Shown here: positions 7,216 through 12,753 of the stretch, piece by piece
Layout of the letters: each line of letters opens with the position of its first letter
How positions within the stretch are numbered: the stretch's first letter is position 1
The notes under the pieces: model-generated
Told to the model about the DNA's origin: nothing
Seen by the model: only the letters and a program-made list of their open reading frames with translations
The model's database searches: none
Assembly (NCBI GenBank): GCA_045222795.1
Contig: JBGUZF010000065.1
Location: 1 to 13,507 of the forward strand
Source: Colimorpha sp045222795
Lineage (GTDB): Bacteria > Bacteroidota > Bacteroidia > Bacteroidales > P3
Reading direction: 5' to 3'
Length of the DNA: 13,507 nt
Translations under genes and position numbers: made by a program

Positions 7216-8935
7216 AATAAAGGTAGTAGAACTTTTTGCCGGTGTGGGCGGATTCCGCATTGGACTTGAAGGTGCGTCAGATGCCTATGACACCATCTGG
7301 AACAACCAATGGGAGCCTTCGACATTACATCAGGACGCATCGCTGGTATATAAGGCTAGATTTGGATTCCAAGGCCATGTGAACAGAGACATTAACCTTG
7401 TGAAAACCGAGGAGATTCCTGACCACGATTTATTGGTGGGAGGATTTCCCTGTCAGGATTATTCCGTAGCAGCAACCCTCAGCCGTTCTGGCGGTATTGA
7501 AGGTAAAAAAGGAGTGTTATGGTGGCAGATTTATCGTATTCTTGACGAGAAAGGCGATAAACGTCCCCAGTACATATTCTTCGAGAATGTTGATCGCCTA
7601 CTGAACTCACCTGCAACTCAGCGTGGCCGTGACTTCGCCATCATCCTAGCTTCTCTTGCCGATTTGGGTTATGCCGTCGAATGGCGTATCATCAACGCTG
7701 CTGACTATGGGATGCCACAACGTCGCCGCAGAACCTACATTGTTGGTTACCGCAAGGGGTCCATCGTCGCCAACAAAATTGATACGATGGAAAACTGGGT
7801 TGAATACGATGGCGTTATGGCAGAGGCATTTCCCTTCAAAGTCAGCGAAGGGACACAATCGGAATTCGACATCAAAGGAACTATTCAAGAGGTTTCTGCC
7901 AAGTTCAATAAAGGAGAGAAAGAGACGCCATTCGGGAATGCCGGTATCATGATTGACCGTCACGTCTATTCTGTTGATGCGATTCCTGTTCATGAGGGAA
8001 CTAGCCAAATGTTGGGTGACATTCTTGTAGACGAGGACTTCGTTCCAGAAGAGTTCTTTATTTCAGAAGAGGATTTGCCCAAATGGCAATATGAGAAAGG
8101 TTCCAAGAAGATTAACCGCGTCTCGAAGGAGGGCTTTGAATATGTGTTTTCTGAGGGGGGAATGGCGTTCCCCGATTATTTGGACAAACCATCCCGCACA
8201 ATGATTACCGGTGAGGGTGGCTCTTCTCCGTCAAGATTCAAGCATGTTGTACAAACCCCGTCTGGCCGCTACCGTCGATTGATTCCCATCGAGATGGAAA
8301 GACTGAATATGTTCCCCGACAACCACACCTATCATCCCGATGTGTCGGATGGACGAAGAGCATTCTTGATGGGCAATGCGTTGGTGTGCGGTATCGTTCA
8401 GGAAATTGGACGAAGCTTGTATCGTTTCATTTACGACGAAGCCCCGGTGTCGACCCGTCCTATCCACATGCAGCGCAATCCTCGTCCAGTATTGACATTG
8501 GACCTCTTCTCAAGCGAGGAGAAAAACCTCATCTACAACAAGCCAAAGAAAACCTATCAACTTGACACCTCAAAACGTTTATTGGTGGGTCTTGTGAAGA
8601 AGGACAATCAAGAGTACTTCCTTACCGAGGAACCGACGAAACTTTATTACACCGACTCAATCCGTAAATTTCCCTCGACCATTGCGCTCAACAAGCTGTA
8701 CTACTTCATGCCTTATATCAAGGGTAAGGGAGTACGGGATATATACCTCATCAAGCTCCTGCGTTTGGGGAGCAAGACCGAAGTGCACCCCGAAACCAAG
8801 AAAGACCTTAAAGCCCCCCGTTTTGTCCTCGAACTGGAATACCTCGAAAGCCTCCCCGAATACCAAATGCTGACACTACGATTCCAGCGAGCATTTACAG
8901 ACACTTTCCTTGGCAGGGTTATGATTGGTAAATAA
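7202..8935 (+). CDS. DNA C5-cytosine methyltransferase with C-terminal extension
   Basis: This enzyme transfers a methyl group from S-adenosylmethionine to C5 of cytosine, presumably protecting the sites cut by the upstream endonuclease. Conserved motifs appear in order: motif I FAGVGGFR (12-19), motif IV GGFPCQDYS with catalytic Cys84, motif VI ENVDRL (128-133), motif VIII QRRRRTYIVG (173-182), motif IX RRLIPIEMERLNMFP, and motif X RRAFLMGNALVCGIVQEIG. The target-recognition region lies roughly between residues 190 and 340. The core ends near residue 415, about where M.Sau3AI ends (about 412 residues), but this protein continues to 577. The extra 150 residues or so (TYQLDTSKRLLVGLV, then ALNKLYYFMPYI and PRFVLELEYL) were not recognised. 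The start overlaps the endonuclease stop; no separate promoter was seen. Confidence 0.93.
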   Translation: MAKHKIKVVELFAGVGGFRIGLEGASDAYDTIWNNQWEPSTLHQDASLVYKARFGFQGHVNRDINLVKTEEIPDHDLLVGGFPCQDYSVAATLSRSGGIEGKKGVLWWQIYRILDEKGDKRPQYIFFENVDRLLNSPATQRGRDFAIILASLADLGYAVEWRIINAADYGMPQRRRRTYIVGYRKGSIVANKIDTMENWVEYDGVMAEAFPFKVSEGTQSEFDIKGTIQEVSAKFNKGEKETPFGNAGIMIDRHVYSVDAIPVHEGTSQMLGDILVDEDFVPEEFFISEEDLPKWQYEKGSKKINRVSKEGFEYVFSEGGMAFPDYLDKPSRTMITGEGGSSPSRFKHVVQTPSGRYRRLIPIEMERLNMFPDNHTYHPDVSDGRRAFLMGNALVCGIVQEIGRSLYRFIYDEAPVSTRPIHMQRNPRPVLTLDLFSSEEKNLIYNKPKKTYQLDTSKRLLVGLVKKDNQEYFLTEEPTKLYYTDSIRKFPSTIALNKLYYFMPYIKGKGVRDIYLIKLLRLGSKTEVHPETKKDLKAPRFVLELEYLESLPEYQMLTLRFQRAFTDTFLGRVMIGK

Positions 8936-8954
8936 TTCTAATACCAAAATCAGT

Positions 8955-9116
8955 ATGAAATTCAAAGTAGAAATAGCAGAATCACTATATAGGGTAGTAG
9001 AAGTCGAAGCAAAATCCGATATAGAAGCATACGAGATGGTTGATAAACAGTACCGAAACTCTGAGATAGTATTAGGCGGAGATGATTTCACCGACTATAC
9101 TGTCAAAGTGTTGTGA
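8955..9116 (+). CDS. DpnD/PcfM-like small protein
   Basis: This 53-residue acidic protein reads MKFKVEIAESLYRVVEVEAKS, then DIEAYEMVDKQYRNSEIVL and a C-terminal DDFTDYTVKVL. The strand-helix-strand layout with 'YRNSEIVLGGDDF' resembles the DpnD/PcfM-like family, named partly for a gene in the pneumococcal DpnI locus and of unknown biochemical role. An in-frame ATG at 8925 lies inside the methyltransferase; the ATG at 8955 is preferred because the family-like sequence starts there. It follows the methyltransferase by 19 nt with no promoter between, so it is probably the third gene of the restriction-modification operon. Confidence 0.7.
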   Translation: MKFKVEIAESLYRVVEVEAKSDIEAYEMVDKQYRNSEIVLGGDDFTDYTVKVL

Positions 9117-9185
9117 GACCATTTATCTGTATGCAAAAGGGGATACGGTCGTGATGTCAATTTTCAAGCATTTCACAACTATTTT

Positions 9186-9216
9186 ATTGCCAAATCAAAT
9201 TTTATTCGTACTTTTG
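9186..9216 (+). promoter_or_regulatory. Promoter of candidate RNA 1
   Basis: ATTG (9186-9189), 19 nt, then TACTTTTG (9209-9216): a good Bacteroidota promoter not followed by any protein gene. Transcription should start near 9221. The segment GTACTTTTGCATCGTCGTT is repeated exactly in the promoter of RNA 2. Confidence 0.75.
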
Positions 9217-9220
9217 CATC

Positions 9221-9371
9221 GTCGTTTTGGTTGCTGTGTAACTCTCCTAACGGGCAATGGGCCAACGGGCTGAAACAGGGTGGTCGCCATCCGTCACGAA
9301 GTGATGCGGCTACTGTTTCCTTCAATTCGACATTTCTAAAAGCCTATCACTTCCTAGTGATGGACTTTTTT
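9221..9371 (+). ncRNA. Candidate structured small RNA 1
   Basis: About 150 nt between a promoter and a terminator, with no convincing reading frame. Visible pairings: GTCG (9221-9224) with CGAC (9328-9331) closing the molecule; GAAACAG (9272-9278) with CTGTTTC (9313-9319). Inside the latter are two small hairpins, GGTGG/CCATC (9279-9291, loop TCG) and CGTCAC/GTGATG (9292-9306, loop GAA), making a three-way junction. Three AAYGGGC units lie at 9249-9270. The only convincing terminator comes before the next promoter, and the next protein gene is on the other strand, so this is not a leader of a downstream gene. No known RNA family was recognised; function unknown. Confidence 0.65.
9343..9371 (+). 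terminator. Terminator of candidate RNA 1
   Basis: ATCACT (9346-9351) pairs with AGTGAT (9356-9361) around TCCT, with CC/GG (9343-9344 with 9362-9363) extending the stem past one bulged T. Six T follow at 9366-9371. The order (stem, then U-run) fits plus-strand termination. Confidence 0.75.
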
Positions 9372-9444
9372 ATTCCAATTATGGTTGGCTATTATCATTG
9401 TTTACTCCTCAAGCAATTCGCAACGACGTCATAGTAACTTTTTT

Positions 9445-9475
9445 TTTGCCATATTAAATAATATTCGTACTTTTG
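9445..9475 (+). promoter_or_regulatory. Promoter of candidate RNA 2
   Basis: TTTG (9445-9448), 19 nt, then TACTTTTG (9468-9475): an ideal Bacteroidota promoter. The 19 bases from GTAC to CGTCGTT are identical to those of the RNA 1 promoter 259 nt upstream, and the sequence before them (TTGCCAnAT, then ATTC) is also similar. Confidence 0.8.
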
Positions 9476-9479
9476 CATC

Positions 9480-9577
9480 GTCGTTAGGTCATACACAGCA
9501 GACTTGTAATAGTGACAGCGTCAACGATTTTGTCACTTCCGACATAATAAAAGTAGCAGGAGAATCCTGCTACTTTT
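9480..9577 (+). ncRNA. Candidate structured small RNA 2
   Basis: About 98 nt between a promoter and a strong terminator. Like RNA 1, it starts GTCGTT, and GTCG (9480-9483) can pair with CGAC (9540-9543), which is again followed by AT. Between them AGTGACA (9511-9517) pairs perfectly with TGTCACT (9531-9537). The 13-nt loop holds AACGA (9523-9527), which could instead pair with TCGTT (9481-9485), giving a pseudoknot or an alternative fold. No ORF of note. The matching promoter, 5' end and pre-terminator segment suggest it is a diverged relative of RNA 1. Function unknown. Confidence 0.65.
9549..9577. terminator. Strong bidirectional terminator
   Basis: AAAAGTAGCAGGA (9549-9561) pairs perfectly with TCCTGCTACTTTT (9565-9577) around GAA, a 13-bp stem ending in T4 on the plus strand. 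On the minus strand it ends TTTTATTAT. It can end RNA 2 from the left and the sialidase transcript (stop codon at 9629) from the right. Confidence 0.9.
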
Positions 9578-9628
9578 AATTTGTATGATGCCCTGTGCTC
9601 ACGGGCTGTTAGAAATCCACCAAATAAA

Positions 9629-10786
9629 TTATAACTCCAACCACTTGCGGTTGAAGTGCATGTACCACAGTTCGCAGGGGCCGTTGGGATTGAGCTCGAC
9701 ATAGGCGCCTACGGAACCGTCGGGGAGCAAAGTCATGGAGGAGTATACCGAAGGCCCTTCAAATAGACTCACGGGACTGTGCCACGAGGCGCCCTCGTCG
9801 TTGGAAAAGAAGACGCTCACGTTTTCGCGCTGGAGCGAGTTGGTGATGCTGTGCAGGATGGTGCTGTCGTCGAGACGCAGCAGCTCGCCGTTACAGGCGT
9901 TGACGGTCATCTCGGGCCACGTACCTTGTGTGCCCCAGGTCTCGCCGTTGTCTGACGAATGGTTGTAGCCGCGAGCGCCGTTGCGGCGCACGGAGATGAG
10001 AATGCGGCCATCGTTGAGCTGAATGAGCTTGGCTTCGTCGCCACCCTCGAAGGCCATCGCCGAGCGGTGCCAGGAGTGGCCGTTGTCGTCGCTGTATATG
10101 ACGTAGTTGTCGCTGACGGTGCTGTTCTTGCGGCGCACGGCGGCGGCGAAAAGAATACGGCCGGCGTGGTTTCCCTCGGTGAGGCGGAGGCCGTTGCCCG
10201 AAGCCACAAAGGCGGCCTCGTAGTCGCCCAGCGAGACGTCGCCCCAAAGGGCGGAGGTGATGTTGGAGGGCTCACTCCAGGTGCGGCCACCGTCGGTGCT
10301 GCGCGCCATATAGACGCTGATGGGGTTGGTGGCGGATGACTGGAAGTAGCCGTTGCCACCGGCGAAGAGACAGAGGAGGTCGCCATCCCAGGTGGTGACG
10401 AGGGCGGGGTCGCCGAAGCCGTGACCCACACCGCTGCCCTGCGCTATGGTGACGGGCGCGCTCCAAGTGCGGCCGCGGTCGATGCTGCGACGGCAGACGA
10501 TGTCGATATCCTGCGGCAGGTCACCTTCGTTGTATTTGCGCTTGTCGTTGACGGCCACCAGCGTGCCGTCGTCGAGACAAATGATGGCGGGGATGCGCCA
10601 GTTGGTGGAGCCGTAGTCGCCGGGGGCGTAGAGGCGCTGCTGGTAGAAGAAGGCTGTGTCGACGACCACCTCGGTGGTGTCGGCGGTGGTGTCGACAACA
10701 TGCGTGGGGTCTTTATGGCAGGCGGTTACTGCAAGCAGCAGGAGAATTGAAAAGTAAAAAGTGAAAAGTGAAAATTTATGCTTCAT
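9629..10786 (-). CDS. Secreted exo-alpha-sialidase (GH33), lipoprotein
   Basis: This 385-residue enzyme should release terminal sialic acids from host glycans. The N-terminus is a lipoprotein signal peptide with lipobox VTAC (Cys23), then a threonine/aspartate-rich spacer (28-44), so the enzyme is probably anchored in the outer envelope. The WRIP motif (63-66, first catalytic Arg65) matches the sialidase FRIP motif. Five Asp-box-like repeats follow: SIDRGRTW (101-108), STDGGRTW (163-170), SDDNGHSW (232-239), SSDNGETW (277-284) and SNDEGASW (328-335). Likely remaining triad arginines are Arg267 or Arg268 and Arg320. Tyr348 in VYSSM is the likely nucleophile and Glu364 in AYVE its partner. It is last in a minus-strand group behind two unknown genes (69-nt gap). 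No SusC/SusD pair or sialic acid catabolic genes lie in the window. The hydrophobic part of the signal peptide is partly encoded by a heptad repeat. Confidence 0.93.
   Translation of the reverse strand: MKHKFSLFTFYFSILLLLAVTACHKDPTHVVDTTADTTEVVVDTAFFYQQRLYAPGDYGSTNWRIPAIICLDDGTLVAVNDKRKYNEGDLPQDIDIVCRRSIDRGRTWSAPVTIAQGSGVGHGFGDPALVTTWDGDLLCLFAGGNGYFQSSATNPISVYMARSTDGGRTWSEPSNITSALWGDVSLGDYEAAFVASGNGLRLTEGNHAGRILFAAAVRRKNSTVSDNYVIYSDDNGHSWHRSAMAFEGGDEAKLIQLNDGRILISVRRNGARGYNHSSDNGETWGTQGTWPEMTVNACNGELLRLDDSTILHSITNSLQRENVSVFFSNDEGASWHSPVSLFEGPSVYSSMTLLPDGSVGAYVELNPNGPCELWYMHFNRKWLEL
10750..10777. repeat. period-7 tandem repeat encoding part of the sialidase signal peptide
   Basis: Four heptads on the plus strand: AAAAGTA, AAAAGTG, AAAAGTG, AAAATTT. 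Read on the coding strand they give the FSLFTFYFS segment of the lipoprotein signal peptide. Confidence 0.75.
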
Positions 10787-10855
10787 ATTAACGGCGAATT
10801 ATGCGAATTAAACGAATTGCTACGCAGGTCAATTATAGACTAATTACTCGAATGG

Positions 10856-11350
10856 TTATGTCCAATTGAATTTACGGTTCCAGAGGTGGCTGTTGTAGTC
10901 GGCGTTGAGGCGGTTCATGATGTGGTAGGTGGGTGTGTCGCCTTTCTTGTAGCGTATCCCGCGGCGGTCGGCCTCGCGGTAGATAAAGAACGTGGTGTCG
11001 AAACCACTGAAGGTGAGCAGACGCAGCCAAAGGATAAGCAGCAGGATGGTCTGCATGATGGGGATGGACCACCACGAAATATCACCATCGATGACCAAGT
11101 ATACGAACACCGCCGTCATCGGCACCATAACGGCTGCACAGATGATGCTGTTGGTCTTGAAAACCTGTCTGCGGTATGCCTTGTCGTCGCCCTCACGCAC
11201 GCTCTCTGGCCACACGGAGCGCAGCCGCTCCAAGTCGGCGGCGAAGGCTTCGATGTCGTCCTCCGCATAGTTGGTGCGCAGATGCCCCTGGCGCCGCTGC
11301 GCCGAGGTGCGGCGGCGTGCACGCTGGCGAGGGTTTTGGTTTGAGGCCAT
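10856..11350 (-). CDS. Unrecognised small protein with two membrane segments
   Basis: This 164-residue protein was not recognised. It has a strongly basic N-terminal tail (RQRARRR and QRR within the first 20 residues) and then an acidic, helix-prone segment (about 28-55). Two hydrophobic stretches follow, about 68-87 (IICAAVMVPMTAVFVYLVI) and 92-114 (WWSIPIMQTILLLILWLRLL), separated by only a few residues (DGDIS). This suggests a hairpin in the inner membrane with both ends in the cytoplasm. The C-terminal 50 residues are polar (YREADRRGIRYKKGDTPTYH). The start codon lies 9 nt after the stop of the upstream gene, so the two are almost certainly co-transcribed. No function is proposed. Confidence 0.75.
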   Translation of the reverse strand: MASNQNPRQRARRRTSAQRRQGHLRTNYAEDDIEAFAADLERLRSVWPESVREGDDKAYRRQVFKTNSIICAAVMVPMTAVFVYLVIDGDISWWSIPIMQTILLLILWLRLLTFSGFDTTFFIYREADRRGIRYKKGDTPTYHIMNRLNADYNSHLWNRKFNWT

Positions 11351-11359
11351 AGGGCGCGA

Positions 11360-11968
11360 TTACTGGTCACGCTTTGCCTTGAACCACTCTACGAACTTGG
11401 GCAGGTCGTCCAATGCCTGGAAGCCGGCCTTGAAGGGCTCCTCGGGCACGGGAACGGTCTCCATGTAGCCGATGAGGGTGGCGCAGTCGAACTCGCCCAT
11501 CAGGGCCTCGAGGGTGACGTAGACGCCCACCTGAAAGTCCTCGTCGTCGGGCTTGCTACCCTCGACGGCGATGCGCAAACCAAGCATTTCGGGCTCTTCC
11601 TCGCATTCAAGCTGCTGGAAGTACATCTTGCGGGTGTCGAAGAGATAGCGGTCGAAGCGCACCTTGAGTTCGGTGCCCATAGGCTGCTTGAAGGCCACGA
11701 ACTCCCACCAGTCGAGGTCTGGGGCGTTGTCGACGAGCTCCACCACATAGCGGAAGAGGTCGGTGTCGCCTTCGGCGGTGAAGGTAAGTGTGCGGCCGTT
11801 GGCGGTGGCGTCGCCTATCTCGTAGCTGAGGCCGTCGCAGTATTTCGTGAGCTGATACTGCAGGGTGTTCTCGAGTTGCGCGCGCTCCTTGTCGTCGAGC
11901 TCACCGAGGGCCACCAGCTGCTCGTTGTGGTCCTGGAACCACTGCCAGAATTGTTCTGTTTTATTCAT
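11360..11968 (-). CDS. Conserved-looking hypothetical protein, about 200 residues
   Basis: This 202-residue acidic, soluble-looking protein has no signal peptide or membrane segment. It begins NKTEQFWQWFQDHNEQLVAL and later has LTFTAEGDTDLFRYVVELVD, WWEFVAFKQPMGTEL, LGLRIAV and a C-terminal LDDLPKFVEWFKAKRDQ. The layout resembles an unnamed family known to me from Bacteroidota, but no domain name can be given. It is first of a probable minus-strand operon (9 nt to the membrane protein gene, then the sialidase). Its start codon lies 4 nt from the first copy of the AGACAA repeat, which would form its 5' region; no TAnnTTTG element was found upstream. Confidence 0.8.
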   Translation of the reverse strand: MNKTEQFWQWFQDHNEQLVALGELDDKERAQLENTLQYQLTKYCDGLSYEIGDATANGRTLTFTAEGDTDLFRYVVELVDNAPDLDWWEFVAFKQPMGTELKVRFDRYLFDTRKMYFQQLECEEEPEMLGLRIAVEGSKPDDEDFQVGVYVTLEALMGEFDCATLIGYMETVPVPEEPFKAGFQALDDLPKFVEWFKAKRDQ

Positions 11969-11972
11969 AGTT

Positions 11973-12071
11973 TTAAGACAATATTCTTTTCTTTTTTTAA
12001 AGACAATCCTCTTTATTTTTCTAAAGACAACATAGACAACAAAGACAACTTAAAAACGCACACGCGTTTTT
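11973..12071. repeat. AGACAA repeat, copy A (direct repeat of copy B)
   Basis: About 99 bp, nearly identical to 12096-12193 apart from a one-base indel and a few substitutions. It contains two AGACAAT units spaced by T-rich sequence, three nonamers AGACAACAT, AGACAACAA and AGACAACTT (12025-12051), then a perfect hairpin AAAAACGC/GCGTTTTT (12052-12059 with 12064-12071, loop ACAC). It has no gene of its own and adjoins the start codon of the 202-residue protein. Confidence 0.9.
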
Positions 12072-12095
12072 CTCACTTCTTTTTCTTTCCTTTCA

Positions 12096-12193
12096 TTAAG
12101 ACAATATTCTTCTCTTTTTTAAAGACAATCCTCTTTACTTTTCTAAAGACAACATAGACAACAAAGACAACTTAAAAACGCACATGCGTTTTT
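12096..12193. repeat. AGACAA repeat, copy B (left arm of the GxxExxY cassette)
   Basis: Same composition as copy A, about 123 nt further right. The nonamers are at 12147-12173 and the hairpin at 12174-12193. The hairpin is 9 bp here (AAAAACGCA/TGCGTTTTT), because the C-to-T change relative to copy A adds a base pair. It ends one base before the stop codon of the GxxExxY gene. Confidence 0.9.
12174..12193 (-). terminator. Hairpin terminator after the GxxExxY gene
   Basis: A perfect 9-bp stem starts one base after the stop codon of the GxxExxY gene, flanked by A5 and T5, so it can end transcription in either direction. The matching hairpin of copy A is at 12052-12071. Confidence 0.65.
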
Positions 12194-12194
12194 A

Positions 12195-12659
12195 TTATCT
12201 TACGCTGTTGAAAGTTATGTTGTCATCATATTTGTTTCTGATATATTTCCCCTCTGTATTGACTATCTGGTTCGTTTTGCTGTCATAAAAATATCGTTCA
12301 ACCTCAGCATACAAAGGCGCAAAGTTGACAAGTATGCCCACCTTTGGCTTCACTATATGCATATAGTTGAACAACTGCGCCCGATGTTCCATATCAAGTG
12401 TCTTGACGGATTTCAGCTCAACTATGACAGTACCTTTGCAAAGGAAATCGAGATAGAACAGCGACTCCATCTTTTGGCCGCGATACGTAGGATGCACCGG
12501 AACCTCCCGTTCAAAGGGAATCTCCATCGCTTTCAGTTCAATCCCCAACCCCTCCTGATACACCTTCTCGTTCAAACCAGGTCCGAGTTCATTCTTGACA
12601 TTGTAGATTGCACCTACAACATCAAAGCATTCATCTTTATATTCCTCTATATTTATCAT
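12195..12659 (-). CDS. GxxExxY family protein (PD-(D/E)xK nuclease-like)
   Basis: This 154-residue protein has the name-giving motif G28-LN-E31-KV-Y34 in LGPGLNEKVYQEGL. It also has a nuclease-like core: Asp71 in YLDFLC, then VELK (Glu81, Lys83), then QLFNYM (95-100). The spacing Asp, about 10 residues, ExK fits the PD-(D/E)xK fold assigned to this family. Members are common and often multi-copy in Bacteroidota and other phyla; their substrate and role are not established. The ATG at 12659 gives the expected start MINIEEYKDECFDVVGAIYNV. No promoter was seen upstream. It lies inside an inverted-repeat cassette between murB and the 202-residue protein gene. Confidence 0.9.
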   Translation of the reverse strand: MINIEEYKDECFDVVGAIYNVKNELGPGLNEKVYQEGLGIELKAMEIPFEREVPVHPTYRGQKMESLFYLDFLCKGTVIVELKSVKTLDMEHRAQLFNYMHIVKPKVGILVNFAPLYAEVERYFYDSKTNQIVNTEGKYIRNKYDDNITFNSVR

Positions 12660-12678
12660 TCATTAAGCCTGCGTAGCC

Positions 12679-12753
12679 GAAACGCCTTGTTGGCGTTTCC
12701 CTGTTGTCTCCGTTGTTTCTGTTGTCTTCAAAATAATAACCTTTGTCTTCAAA
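12679..12753. repeat. AGACAA repeat, inverted copy (right arm of the GxxExxY cassette)
   Basis: Starting at the gene side: hairpin GAAACGCC/GGCGTTTC (12679-12686 with 12692-12699, loop TTGTT); three nonamers GTTGTCTCC, GTTGTTTCT, GTTGTCTTC (12703-12729), which are the AGACAAC units on the minus strand; and an outer TTTGAAGACAAAGG (minus strand, 12740-12753). The outer unit overlaps the murB stop codon at 12749-12751. Confidence 0.8.

Larger units (their letters stand above)
12096..12753. mobile_element. Candidate GxxExxY cassette with imperfect inverted ends
   Basis: The gene at 12195-12659 is bracketed by the same composite repeat in opposite orientations. On each side, reading inward, there is an AAGACAA unit, about 15 nt later an array of three nonamers of AGACAAC type, then an AAACGC hairpin. 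The arms are 12096-12193 and 12679-12753. No target-site duplication or transposase was seen, so mobility is inferred from architecture alone. Confidence 0.4.

Noticed and set aside
9117..9150. A possible hairpin (GACC/GGTC plus GTAT/ATAC) directly after the DpnD-like gene, as an operon terminator.
   Set aside because: The stem is short, has an 8-nt bulge on one side and lacks a T-run; not strong enough to list.
5604..9221. The 14-base segment CGATGCAAAGGTAC (5605-5618) recurs inverted with one change at 9208-9221, on both sides of the restriction-modification island, like terminal inverted repeats.
   Set aside because: Both copies are Bacteroidota promoter -7 regions (of purA and RNA 1). 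A shared promoter consensus explains them better than transposon ends, and a third copy at 9467 does not fit an end.
9221..9371. RNA 1 as a riboswitch or leader of a downstream gene.
   Set aside because: It ends in its own terminator, the next unit is another RNA, and the next protein gene is on the opposite strand.
9372..9444. Stretch between RNA 1 and the RNA 2 promoter.
   Set aside because: No reading frame, repeat or hairpin of note was seen.
11876..12157. A plus-strand open frame running through the AGACAA repeats.
   Set aside because: Its second half is repeat DNA translated as F/K-rich sequence and the first half is antisense to the 202-residue protein gene.
11973..12193. The two 99-bp copies and the nonamers looked at first like a small CRISPR or similar array.
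   Set aside because: Units of 7-10 bases without uniform spacers, and no cas genes, do not fit CRISPR.
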